Below, in pieces: positions 10,068 through 17,603 of a stretch of 34,225 nt of DNA; the stretch's first letter is position 1, and every line of letters begins with the position of its first letter. This DNA comes from Sideroxyarcus sp045866275. Its GTDB lineage: Bacteria > Pseudomonadota > Gammaproteobacteria > Burkholderiales > Gallionellaceae. The stretch is taken from assembly GCA_045866275.1 (NCBI GenBank), contig BAAFRX010000024.1:1-34225 (forward strand), written 5' to 3'. A program made the translations under genes and the position numbers. Under the pieces are notes generated by a model, which worked only from the letters and a program-made list of their open reading frames with translations, had not been told where the DNA came from and ran no database searches.

Positions 10068-10083
10068 ATAGCCCGACGGCTAT
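10068..10083 (+). terminator. Weak hairpin after the M16 operon
   Basis: ATAGCC, a four-base loop CGAC, and GGCTAT form a perfect six-base stem about 95 bp after the M16 stop, followed by CCCGTTTGTT. It could end transcription of the M16 operon or of the convergent yqj operon. The T tract is poor, so this is tentative. Confidence 0.3.
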
Positions 10084-10187
10084 CCCGTTTGTTCAAAACT
10101 CAACAAGATTCAAGGCTGGGTTGAAAATTCAGGTGAATCAAAGCGCCCGGCTCAAATCTGAAACACCACCAAGGTTGGTCGGTACAC

Positions 10188-10505
10188 CTAAAATTGATCG
10201 GGCAAGGCAGTCGCGCGACGTAGTCTGGACTTCATCTCAACCCAATAACGGTATCCGCGCCACGCCACCCAACCCCACTTTATCGCAGTCGAAATGGAGT
10301 GCCGACGAATGACGAGCACCCCCACAATGCCCGCCACAAACCAGGGATGCTGCCGCAGATAACGGGCTCCGGATATTCCACGATCAAGCGCAGCCAGTGG
10401 AGATTGCCAGCGGCACGCCGACTCGGCGAGAGCTGCACGCTGTGCGGCGATCATGCCCAATAAAGCGCCACGTCGCTGGCGTATCTCAAGCAGACGTTCA
10501 TTCAT
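10188..10505 (-). CDS. yqjK: YqjK-like protein
   Basis: The 105-aa product starts MNERLLEIRQRRGALL and has the YqjK pattern: a charged N-terminal coiled-coil-prone segment, a single hydrophobic stretch (FVAGIVGVLVI, near residues 56-66) and a C-terminal W-x-x-W/R-x-Y segment (WVAWRGYRYWVEMKSRL). Function is unknown. In enterobacteria the gene follows yqjD and yqjE, the same order as here. Its start overlaps the yqjE stop by eight bases, so the genes are coupled. The ATG at 10505 is chosen over a slightly longer frame because it matches the YqjK start. Confidence 0.75.
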   Translation of the reverse strand: MNERLLEIRQRRGALLGMIAAQRAALAESACRWQSPLAALDRGISGARYLRQHPWFVAGIVGVLVIRRHSISTAIKWGWVAWRGYRYWVEMKSRLRRATALPDQF

Positions 10506-10878
10506 GGCTGTTCCGCAGGGCATTCAGATCTTTTTCAAGTTCCGCCATGGTGTCGGCGAAGGGGCGAGATTTCCGGTTCAATTTAACCCGCAACAGGCGC
10601 AATGAAAGCATGGAAAAAGCAAAAAAAGCCAATGCCAGCAGGGCAACAACCAGCAGGAGATGATTCTGCCAAAAGAACAGAACGACGAGCATTGAGAGCA
10701 ATAGAACGCCCATGCACAGGCAGAAGAGGGTGAATAACATGAAAAAGAACACCTGCATCAAGCGCAGGCGCTCTTCTTCCAGCTCATTGGAAAACAATTC
10801 CACCCGGTTGGCAACAATTCCAAGCAAACCGAACAAGAGACGCCTGATGGAAGAAAACAGGCTCGTTGCCTCCGCCAT
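10498..10878 (-). CDS. yqjE: YqjE-like / holin-X family membrane protein
   Basis: The 126-aa product has a cytoplasmic amphipathic N-terminus with an acidic NELEEERLRLMQ helix, two adjacent membrane helices (about 43-66 and 72-93) and a basic C-terminal tail. This is the YqjE/phage holin superfamily III layout. It is an inner-membrane protein usually encoded with YqjD. The ATG at 10878 is used; a TTG one codon upstream is possible. It sits three bases after the yqjD stop. Confidence 0.82.
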   Translation of the reverse strand: MAEATSLFSSIRRLLFGLLGIVANRVELFSNELEEERLRLMQVFFFMLFTLFCLCMGVLLLSMLVVLFFWQNHLLLVVALLALAFFAFSMLSLRLLRVKLNRKSRPFADTMAELEKDLNALRNSHE

Positions 10879-10881
10879 CAA

Positions 10882-11211
10882 TCAGCGCCCGCGTCCGATC
10901 AACATGCCCACCAGTACGCCGACTGCCGCTGCAATTCCCACCGACTGCCACGGATTTTCATGCACATAATCGTCGGTTGCCTGTGCCGCAACTTTGGTTC
11001 GATCCACCAGGGCTTGTTCGGCCTCAACCAGACGCACCTTGGCCTGAGCCAGATTGGCTTGCGCGCGCTGGCGCATCGACGCCATTTTTTCGCCCGCCTG
11101 GTCGGCGGTCGCCCGCAATAGATCCTCGGTATCGGCAATCACCGCGCGCAAATCCTGCGCCAGTCTTTGCTTGCTGGTATCAAAAGTTGCGCCTACGGAA
11201 TTCGTGTTCAT
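10882..11211 (-). CDS. yqjD: YqjD/ElaB family (DUF883) membrane-anchored ribosome-binding-type protein
   Basis: The 109-aa product has a long charged helix or coiled coil (residues 10-80, many Ala/Gln/Glu/Arg) followed by the family signature YVHENPWQSVGIAAAVGVLV and a C-terminal glycine-rich tail anchor ending LIGRGR. YqjD and ElaB of E. coli are tail-anchored inner-membrane proteins that bind ribosomes in stationary phase. The ribosome-binding site GAAGGAGG is strong. First gene of the yqjD-yqjE-yqjK operon. A stress-linked role is taken from the family and not from anything visible here. Confidence 0.88.
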   Translation of the reverse strand: MNTNSVGATFDTSKQRLAQDLRAVIADTEDLLRATADQAGEKMASMRQRAQANLAQAKVRLVEAEQALVDRTKVAAQATDDYVHENPWQSVGIAAAVGVLVGMLIGRGR

Positions 11212-11250
11212 GACATCCTCCTTCGAGTGGGTTTAAAACCAATCCGGGCC

Positions 11251-11279
11251 ATACTACCCGCTCCCCCCCGATACTTGAA
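11251..11279 (-). promoter_or_regulatory. Candidate promoter for yqjDEK
   Basis: On the minus strand TTCAAG (11279-11274) and TAGTAT (11256-11251) are separated by 17 bp, about 40 bp before the yqjD start. Both hexamers are imperfect matches to the sigma-70 consensus. Confidence 0.3.
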
Positions 11280-11385
11280 TCCTGCGGGCGGCGGGTAATC
11301 CGGATTGAATCGGTGCGACGCGGAGCGCGTCTGAATTGTAGGCGTTTAGAGTCTGAAGTCAATCAAGGCGTAGAATGCGCGCGCC

Positions 11386-12339
11386 ATGAAAAAACTTTTC
11401 CTATTTTCCCTGCTGTATCTTGCCGTTTCGGTTCACGCCGCCGACCTTCCCGGAATTCCCGCGTTCATCGATGAGATGGTGGCGCAACATCAATTCAGGC
11501 GTGCGGAACTGGTGCGGGTTTTTCGCCGCGCCGAGCAGCGCCCGGATGTGATCGAGGCAATCAGCAAGCCGGCCACCCTGAAGCCGTGGCCGGAATATCG
11601 CGCCAGTTTTGTCAATCGCGAGCGGATCGACGGCGGCCTGAAGTTCTGGAAAAAAAACGAGTCGGTGCTGGCGCGGGCGCAACGCCAATTCGGCGTGCCA
11701 GCGGAATACATCGTTGCCATCATCGGCGTGGAAACCCTGTACGGGCGGAATACCGGCGGGTACCGTGCCCTGGATGCGCTGACCACACTGGCTTTTTCCT
11801 ATCCGCGCCGTGCGGACTATTTTCGGGGCGAACTGGAACAATTCCTGTTGCTGGCACGCGAACAGGATTTCAATCTGTTGGAGATCAACGCTTCCTATGC
11901 CGGTGCGCTCGGCATCCCGCAATTCATGCCGAGCAACTTCCGCAAATATGCGCTCGACTATAACGGCAATGGCCGGGTGGATATCCTGCACGAAGCGGAA
12001 GATGCCATTGGCAGCGTGGCGAATTATTTCAAGCACTACGGCTGGCGCAGCGGCGAGCCGGTGGCCGTGCTGGCGGCTGTGCCAAACCCGCAGCGACTGG
12101 GGATTCTCGCCGAGGCAAGGCCGTTGCTGGGGTGGCGCACCGATGCCGGGGTTGTGCCTGCGGAAAGTGAGGATCGCCTGTTGCCGCCGGCCTGGTTGCT
12201 GGACCTGACCCTGGAGAACAGCAAGGAATACTGGCTGGCATTCGAAAACTTCGATGTCATCATGCGCTACAACATCAGCAGTTTCTATGCGCTTTCCGTG
12301 CATCAACTGGCGCAGGCGCTGCGCGCCGCGCGGCACTGA
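11386..12339 (+). CDS. mltB: Membrane-bound lytic murein transglycosylase B
   Basis: The 317-aa periplasmic enzyme cleaves peptidoglycan with formation of 1,6-anhydro-muramyl ends (family GH103). A signal peptide (1-18, ending VHA) is present but no lipobox cysteine, so unlike E. coli MltB it may be soluble or only loosely attached. The catalytic glutamate is E116 in IIGVETLYGRNTGG. AGALGIPQFMPSNFRKYALDYNGNGRVDI contains the substrate-cleft blocks of the SLT_2 domain. It converges on the NlpC/P60 lipoprotein gene, with only three bases between stops, so two cell-wall enzymes meet tail to tail. Confidence 0.95.
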   Translation: MKKLFLFSLLYLAVSVHAADLPGIPAFIDEMVAQHQFRRAELVRVFRRAEQRPDVIEAISKPATLKPWPEYRASFVNRERIDGGLKFWKKNESVLARAQRQFGVPAEYIVAIIGVETLYGRNTGGYRALDALTTLAFSYPRRADYFRGELEQFLLLAREQDFNLLEINASYAGALGIPQFMPSNFRKYALDYNGNGRVDILHEAEDAIGSVANYFKHYGWRSGEPVAVLAAVPNPQRLGILAEARPLLGWRTDAGVVPAESEDRLLPPAWLLDLTLENSKEYWLAFENFDVIMRYNISSFYALSVHQLAQALRAARH

Positions 12340-12342
12340 CGA

Positions 12343-12798
12343 TCAATACACCCGCCGCGCGCCGTTATAGCGCGATTGCCAGTAGTCGAGCGACATCCGT
12401 TCGACGCGAATGCGGCTGCCGCTGCGGGGAGAATGGACGAATTTGCCGTCGCCGATGTAGAGGCCGACGTGCGAGTAGGGGGTGTGCAGGGTGTTGTAGA
12501 ACACCAGGTCGCCGGGACGCAATTCGCCGGGATGCAGCGGTTTGCCGACGCGGCTGATCTGCTGGCTGGTGCGGGGCAGCTCGATCTCCAGTTCATGCGC
12601 ATAGACATGCCGCACATAACCGCTGCAATCGAACCCGGCGCTGGCGTTATTGCCGCCGTAACGGTAGGGCGTGTCGGCCAGACTCATCGCGTAGAGGACG
12701 AGCTCGTTCATCCGTTCCGACGTCGCAGAATCGTCGCGCGTGGGCGCGCTGGTGCAGGCGGTCAGCACGGCAAGCAGCAGCAAGGTGATTGTTTTCAT
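12343..12798 (-). CDS. NlpC/P60 family lipoprotein (cell-wall endopeptidase)
   Basis: The 151-aa product has a lipoprotein signal peptide with lipobox LTAC (Cys15) and an NlpC/P60 cysteine peptidase domain. The catalytic Cys58 lies in FDCSGYVRHV, His110 in YSHVGLYIGDG, and a third polar residue, His122, in KFVHSPRSG. Members such as Spr/MepS cut D-glutamyl-diaminopimelate or cross-link peptide bonds in peptidoglycan at the outer membrane. The start at 12798 is chosen because it gives the compact signal peptide; the frame extends 18 codons further without support. Confidence 0.93.
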   Translation of the reverse strand: MKTITLLLLAVLTACTSAPTRDDSATSERMNELVLYAMSLADTPYRYGGNNASAGFDCSGYVRHVYAHELEIELPRTSQQISRVGKPLHPGELRPGDLVFYNTLHTPYSHVGLYIGDGKFVHSPRSGSRIRVERMSLDYWQSRYNGARRVY

Positions 12799-12941
12799 GG
12801 TGCGCGTTGTGGATATTCCGGCGCGAAGTATAAAGCATGAGGGCGCGGGCAATGCCGGGATCGCCTTTTACGCGATGCCCTTAACTCAAGTAGAATCGAG
12901 TCCCCAACCCAAACCATAATTCAATCAGACCGGAGTCAGCG

Positions 12942-14033
12942 ATGAGTTTCAATGAAAATGATGTGCAGAATGCCCTGAAAAACCTGATCGACGCCAACAC
13001 CAAAAAAGATTTTGTGAGCGGCAAGTCAGTCAAGAACATCCGCATCAGCGGCAACGATGTTGCGCTGGATATCCTGCTGGGTTATCCGGCCATGAGCGTG
13101 TGGGCCGAAATCAAGGCCATGGTCGAGGCGCATCTCAAGTCTGCGTTGCCGGGTGTGGGCAACGTGGAGGCAAATGTTTCCAGCAAGGTCGTGCCGCATG
13201 CGGTGCAGCGCGGCGTCAAGCTGGTGGACGGGGTGAAGAACATCATCGCGGTGGCGAGCGGCAAGGGCGGGGTGGGCAAGTCCACCACGGCGGTCAACTT
13301 GGCGCTGGCGCTGGCAGCCGAAGGCGCGCGCGTCGGCATGCTGGATGCGGATATTTACGGCCCTTCGCAACCGACCATGCTGGGAATCAGCGGCAATCCG
13401 GATTCCGAAGACGGCAAGAGCATGAAGCCAATGCTCAACCATGGTCTGCAAGTGATGTCGATCGGTTTTCTCATCGATGCCGATACGCCGATGATCTGGC
13501 GCGGCCCGATGGCAACCCAGGCGCTGGACCAGTTGCTGCACCAGACCCGGTGGGACAACCTGGATTATCTGGTGGTGGATCTGCCGCCTGGCACGGGTGA
13601 CATCCAGCTCACCCTGGCGCAGAAAGTGCCGGTGACCGGCGCGGTGATCGTCACTACGCCGCAGGACATCGCGCTGATGGATGCGAGCAAGGGGCTCAAG
13701 ATGTTCGAGAAGGTCGATGTGAAGATCATCGGCATCGTGGAGAACATGAGCACGCATATCTGCTCGAAATGCGGCCACGAGGAACATATCTTCGGGGCCG
13801 GCGGCGGCGAGAAGATGTGTGCCGACTACCACACGGAATTCCTTGGCAGCCTGCCGCTCGACATCCATATCCGCGAACAGGCAGATTCCGGCAAGCCGAC
13901 CGTGGTGGCCGACCCCGATGGCAATATCAGCAAGATCTATAAACAGATCGCGCGGCGCGTGGCGGTGAAGATCGCCGAGATGGCGCAGGATCACAGCGCG
14001 GCATTCCCGAAAATTGTGGTGCAGAACACCTGA
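12942..14033 (+). CDS. apbC: Iron-sulfur cluster carrier protein ApbC/Mrp
   Basis: The 363-aa protein is a P-loop NTPase of the Mrp/NBP35 family that carries [4Fe-4S] clusters to apoproteins. A DUF59/MIP18-like domain occupies about residues 1-85. The deviant Walker A GKGGVGKST is at 107-115, DADIYGPSQPTMLG at 135-148 and the switch VVDLPPGTGDIQLT at 211-224. The C-terminal CSKC motif (Cys274, Cys277) is the cluster-binding site at the dimer interface. The start follows a GGAG-like site (CCGGAGTCAGCG). Its stop overlaps the surE start by one base. Confidence 0.96.
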   Translation: MSFNENDVQNALKNLIDANTKKDFVSGKSVKNIRISGNDVALDILLGYPAMSVWAEIKAMVEAHLKSALPGVGNVEANVSSKVVPHAVQRGVKLVDGVKNIIAVASGKGGVGKSTTAVNLALALAAEGARVGMLDADIYGPSQPTMLGISGNPDSEDGKSMKPMLNHGLQVMSIGFLIDADTPMIWRGPMATQALDQLLHQTRWDNLDYLVVDLPPGTGDIQLTLAQKVPVTGAVIVTTPQDIALMDASKGLKMFEKVDVKIIGIVENMSTHICSKCGHEEHIFGAGGGEKMCADYHTEFLGSLPLDIHIREQADSGKPTVVADPDGNISKIYKQIARRVAVKIAEMAQDHSAAFPKIVVQNT

Positions 14034-14782
14034 TGCGCATTCTGATTTCGAACGACGACGGCTACTTCGCGCCGGGTCTGGCCTGCTTGGCGCAGCACTT
14101 GTCCGCGCTGGGCGAAGTGGTGGTGGTGGCGCCGGAACGCGATCGGAGCGGGGCGAGCAACTCGCTGACCCTCAACCGTCCGCTCAATTTGCGCCGGGCG
14201 GCAAGCGGTTTCTATTATGTGGACGGCACGCCGACCGACTGCGTGCACCTGGCGGTCACCGGAATGCTGGACATGCAACCGGACATCATCGTTTCTGGGA
14301 TCAACTCCGGCGCCAATATGGGAGACGACACCATCTATTCCGGCACGGTGGCCGCCGCGACCGAAGGTTTTCTGCTGGGCGTTCCGGCCATTGCGGTTTC
14401 CCTGATCGGGCATGAGGAGAAGCACTACGAAACCGCCGCGCGTGTGGCGGAAGATCTGGTGCTGCGCTTCGGGCGTCTGCCGCATCCCCAGCCCTGGCTG
14501 CTGAACGTGAATGTGCCGGACGTGCCCTATGCGGAGTTGCAGGGCATGGAAGTGACGCGCCTGGGCAGACGGCACAAGGCGGAACCGGTCATCAAGACCA
14601 CCAATCCGCACGGTCAGCCGATCTACTGGGTCGGCCCGGTGGGCAAGGCGCAGGACGCCGGTGCGGGCACCGATTTTGCCGCCATCGCGCAGGGCCGCGT
14701 CTCGATCACGCCCTTGCAGATCGATCTGACGCAGTACGCCCAGATCGATGCGGTGCGGACCTGGATGGGGACTGCGGCATGA
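14033..14782 (+). CDS. surE: 5'/3'-nucleotidase SurE
   Basis: The 249-aa metal-dependent phosphatase acts on nucleoside 5'- and 3'-monophosphates and supports stationary-phase survival. The metal-binding NDDG is at residues 7-10, with the conserved APERDRSGASNSLT block near 33-46 and SGINSGANMGDDTIYSGTVA at about 92-110. It overlaps apbC by one base and pcm by four (ATGA), giving an apbC-surE-pcm-nlpD run on one transcript. Confidence 0.97.
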   Translation: MRILISNDDGYFAPGLACLAQHLSALGEVVVVAPERDRSGASNSLTLNRPLNLRRAASGFYYVDGTPTDCVHLAVTGMLDMQPDIIVSGINSGANMGDDTIYSGTVAAATEGFLLGVPAIAVSLIGHEEKHYETAARVAEDLVLRFGRLPHPQPWLLNVNVPDVPYAELQGMEVTRLGRRHKAEPVIKTTNPHGQPIYWVGPVGKAQDAGAGTDFAAIAQGRVSITPLQIDLTQYAQIDAVRTWMGTAA

Positions 14783-15435
14783 ATTTGCAACACGCCGGGA
14801 TCGGCATGACCTCGGCGCGCACGCGCGGTCGCATGATCGAACGCCTGCGCGCGCAAGGCATACGCGATGAGGCGGTCCTGGCGGCGATCGGCAACGTGCC
14901 GCGCCATCTTTTCGTGGATGAGGCGCTGGCCGGGCGCGCCTACGACGATGTCGCGCTCCCCATCAATTACGGGCAGACCATTTCCCAGCCCTGGATCGTG
15001 ACGCGCATGCTGGAAGTTCTGCGCAACGGCAAACCCTTGGGGCGGGTGTTGGAGATCGGCACCGGTTGCGGCTACCAGGCCGCCGTGCTGGCGCAACTGG
15101 CGCAGGAAGTCTATAGCGTGGAACGCATTCAGCCTTTGTACGAGCGCGCCCGCAAACTGTTGCGCGAATTGAAGGTGCGCAATGTCATCCTGCGCCATGC
15201 GGACGGGAGCGCGGGACTGGCCGATGCGGGGCCCTTCGACGGCATCGTCATGGCCTGCGCGGCCCCCGCCCTGTCCATAGAGCTGAAAGCGCAACTGGTG
15301 GTCGGCGGCCGGATGGTATTGCCGCTCGGCACCGGCGAACAATTTCTTTATCTTATCGAACGCACGGAGCAGGGGTTTCGCGAGACGCGCCTGGATGCGG
15401 TGAAGTTCGTCCCTTTGCTGACGGGGAGAGTATGA
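14779..15435 (+). CDS. pcm: Protein-L-isoaspartate O-methyltransferase
   Basis: The 218-aa SAM-dependent enzyme repairs isoaspartyl damage in proteins. Conserved PCMT blocks are visible: an R-x-R-M-I-E-R-L N-terminal helix, VPRHLFVDEALAGRAYDDVALPI, the GQTISQPWIVTRM substrate loop, and the SAM motif VLEIGTGCGYQAAVLA. It overlaps surE at its start and nlpD at its end by four bases each, so the set is tightly coupled. Confidence 0.97.
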   Translation: MNLQHAGIGMTSARTRGRMIERLRAQGIRDEAVLAAIGNVPRHLFVDEALAGRAYDDVALPINYGQTISQPWIVTRMLEVLRNGKPLGRVLEIGTGCGYQAAVLAQLAQEVYSVERIQPLYERARKLLRELKVRNVILRHADGSAGLADAGPFDGIVMACAAPALSIELKAQLVVGGRMVLPLGTGEQFLYLIERTEQGFRETRLDAVKFVPLLTGRV

Positions 15436-16307
15436 GACGGGTTGTAACATTATTGCTGCTGGTGCTGGCTGCCACCTTGGGCGCGTGCGGCACCGGTGTC
15501 CGGAAGGGGCAGGCGCCGGTCGTGGAATACGGTGACACCCGCCGCCCCGCTGACGTATCGGGGCCTCGTTACACCATCAAACACCACACGGTGCAGGCGG
15601 GTGAAACGCTGTACAGCATCGCCTTTGAAGACGGCTTGAATTATCTGGAGGTGGCCGAATACAACGGTTTGCAAGACCCGACCGCGATCAGCATCGGTCA
15701 ACAGCTTGAATTAAGAATTCCACTGGATGAGGGCGCAGTCGACGAATCTCCACCGGTCTACATCGCCCGCGCAATCCCGGGTGAAACCAAACGCGCGCCC
15801 AAGGTGGGCCGGCTACTGTATTCCGAGCAGGCGCTGCTCAAGGCGGATCAAATGCAGGAAGGCCGCGTGGCCGCTGTAACGGGGCAAATGGTCCGGCCCG
15901 TCAATCCCGTTGCCGGCGACGATGCGGCGGACGCGCTGGAGTGGGGAATGCCGACCCGTGGCAGACTGATCACCGAATTTTCACGCAACGCCAATCTTAA
16001 AGGGGTTGATTTTGCAGGACAGAAGGGGCAGCCCGTGATGGCCAGTGCGGCAGGTAAAGTGGTGTATGCCGGCAGCGGTTTGCGCGGTTACGGCAAGCTG
16101 ATCATCATTAAACACAACGCCACCTACCTCAGCGCCTACGCACACAACGAACGGATTCTGGTGAAGGAAGGGCAGACCGTGCGCAAGGGGCAGCAGATTG
16201 CTGAGATGGGCAGCACCGACGCCAATCAGGTCAAACTGCATTTTCAAATTCGCAAACAGGGAAGGCCGGTCGATCCTGCCAGATATCTGCCACTGGTCAA
16301 GTCTTGA
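15432..16307 (+). CDS. nlpD: NlpD-like lipoprotein (LysM plus degenerate M23/LytM)
   Basis: The 291-aa envelope protein has a lipoprotein signal peptide with lipobox LGAC (Cys19), a LysM domain (about 52-98: HTVQAGETLYSIAFEDGLNY, then QLELRIP) and a C-terminal M23/LytM domain (about 180-285). The first zinc-binding histidine is missing: the usual HxGxD region reads KGVDFAG, while KLHFQIRKQGRPVDPARYL is retained. This matches NlpD, which activates cell-wall amidases at division and does not itself cleave. In many proteobacteria rpoS follows and is driven from promoters inside nlpD. Here no rpoS is present. Confidence 0.94.
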   Translation: MRRVVTLLLLVLAATLGACGTGVRKGQAPVVEYGDTRRPADVSGPRYTIKHHTVQAGETLYSIAFEDGLNYLEVAEYNGLQDPTAISIGQQLELRIPLDEGAVDESPPVYIARAIPGETKRAPKVGRLLYSEQALLKADQMQEGRVAAVTGQMVRPVNPVAGDDAADALEWGMPTRGRLITEFSRNANLKGVDFAGQKGQPVMASAAGKVVYAGSGLRGYGKLIIIKHNATYLSAYAHNERILVKEGQTVRKGQQIAEMGSTDANQVKLHFQIRKQGRPVDPARYLPLVKS

Positions 16308-16316
16308 CTCCGGCTT

Positions 16317-16446
16317 TGTGGGTCGGACTGAGCGTGTGGTGTAGGGGTGTCAGCCCCGTACAGCCACGGCCTGCCCCTTGCGGGTATCAGTCCAACCCTG
16401 TCGTGGAATATTATCAACTGCGTCGGGTTGAAACCCGACCCACAAC
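16317..16446. repeat. Composite palindromic intergenic element, left of radical SAM gene
   Basis: The element is bounded by TGTGGGTCGG (16317-16326) and its reverse complement CCGACCCACA (16435-16444). Inside are nested arms GGGTCGGACTGA/TCAGTCCAACCC (one mismatch; 16320-16331 and 16387-16398), the small hairpin GGGGTGTCAGCCCC, and the perfect palindrome GTCGGGTTGAAACCCGAC at 16422-16439. The last 25 bases (16422-16446) recur exactly, inverted, at 17363-17387. This resembles a REP/MITE-like sequence more than a simple terminator. Confidence 0.7.
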
Positions 16447-16470
16447 AGATCAACTGCCGGGGGAAAATAC

Positions 16471-17307
16471 ATGCCGGACACCCTCACCGTAAGCGACCAC
16501 AGCCGCGACAGCGCCGGATTGCGCTACGTCTATCCGGTCGTCTCGCGCCGCGCGGGCGGGGTCTCCATCGGCATCAACCTCAATCCCAACAATGCCTGCA
16601 ACTGGCGCTGCATCTATTGCCAGGTGCCCGACCTTGTGCGCGGCACAGCACCCCCCGTCGATCTGCTGCTGTTGGAGAAGGAGTTGAGCGGTTTTCTGCA
16701 TGAACTTCAACACGGTGATTTCATGCAACGCGTGCCGCCCGAGGCGAGACGCATCAACGACATCGCCCTGTCAGGCAACGGCGAACCGACCAGTGCAGAA
16801 AAATTTGCCGAAGTCGTCGAACTTGTCGCCAGCCTGAAACCGGACGCACTTAAACTGGTGCTCATCACCAACGGCAGCCTGTTGCAGCGGGACAACGTGC
16901 AGCAGGGGTTGCGCCGCATGGCGCAAGTCAACGGCGAAGTCTGGTTCAAGCTGGACCGTTCCAGCGAGGCGGGGATGCTGCGCGTCAACGACACCAAGAT
17001 GACGCTGGACAAAGTGCGGCAGAACCTCGCCACCGCCATCGCCTGCTGCCCCAATACCTGGCTGCAGACCTGCTGGTTCGCACTGGACGGCAGCGCACCG
17101 GGCAAGCAGGACGAAGACGACTATCTGGATTTTCTGGCGGGACTGCTGCGCGACGGCATTCGGCCACAAGGCGTACTGTTGTACGGCTTGGCGCGACCCT
17201 CGCTGCAACCGGAGGCGCCGCGCTTGTCATCCTTGCCGCATGCCGACCTGGAACGGTTTGCGCGGCGCATCCGCGCTTTGGGCGTTGCAGTCAACCTCTC
17301 CGATTAG
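16471..17307 (+). CDS. Radical SAM protein
   Basis: The 278-aa product has the radical SAM cluster motif CNWRCIYC (Cys43, Cys47, Cys50), so it should bind a [4Fe-4S] cluster and cleave SAM to a 5'-deoxyadenosyl radical. The GNGEPT motif at about 108-113 is the SAM amino-group contact seen as GGEP in other members, and LVLITNGSLL is a further barrel strand. There is no extra cysteine-rich C-terminal domain, though CC and C occur near 190-200. GGGGGAAAATAC precedes the ATG. Flanked by inverted copies of a 25-bp palindromic repeat. The substrate cannot be assigned. Confidence 0.88.
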   Translation: MPDTLTVSDHSRDSAGLRYVYPVVSRRAGGVSIGINLNPNNACNWRCIYCQVPDLVRGTAPPVDLLLLEKELSGFLHELQHGDFMQRVPPEARRINDIALSGNGEPTSAEKFAEVVELVASLKPDALKLVLITNGSLLQRDNVQQGLRRMAQVNGEVWFKLDRSSEAGMLRVNDTKMTLDKVRQNLATAIACCPNTWLQTCWFALDGSAPGKQDEDDYLDFLAGLLRDGIRPQGVLLYGLARPSLQPEAPRLSSLPHADLERFARRIRALGVAVNLSD

Positions 17308-17362
17308 CGCAGCCCGGTAGTGCTGCACGTTAATCGGCATTTATGCGTGTAGCGAGAACGGT

Positions 17363-17588
17363 GTTGTGGGTCGGGTTTCAACCCGACATGTCCGACGAGC
17401 GGCTGCGACACGTTACTGCCAACCCTCTATCCAACTTTCCCCCGGCGGGGGAAAGGGCAATCGTTTCCTCTCCCTCTGGGAGAGGATTGAGGTGAGGGCT
17501 CTTGCAGCCGATTGCGGAAGCAGCCGCCGGTCGCCCTTCCCGCACCGCCGGCTTCGCCGCACCGAGGGCTACCGACCCGACCCGCACA
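17363..17588. repeat. Cluster of palindromes right of radical SAM gene
   Basis: Three perfect hairpins follow each other. The first is GTCGGGTTTCAACCCGAC within the 25-bp repeat 17363-17387. The second is TTTCCCCC-GGC-GGGGGAAA at 17436-17454. The third is CCTCTCCC-TCT-GGGAGAGG at 17467-17485. A sequence related to the outer arm (CCGACCCGACCCGCACA) lies at 17572-17588. No gene is seen between the radical SAM stop and the SGNH gene end. The hairpins may also serve as a bidirectional terminator for the convergent genes. Confidence 0.65.
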
Positions 17589-17603
17589 GGTTCGTCACAA
17601 GCG

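Noticed and set aside
13026..13994. Minus-strand frame of over 300 codons opposite apbC
   Set aside because: Shadow of the Mrp ATPase; composition typical of antisense GC-rich frames.
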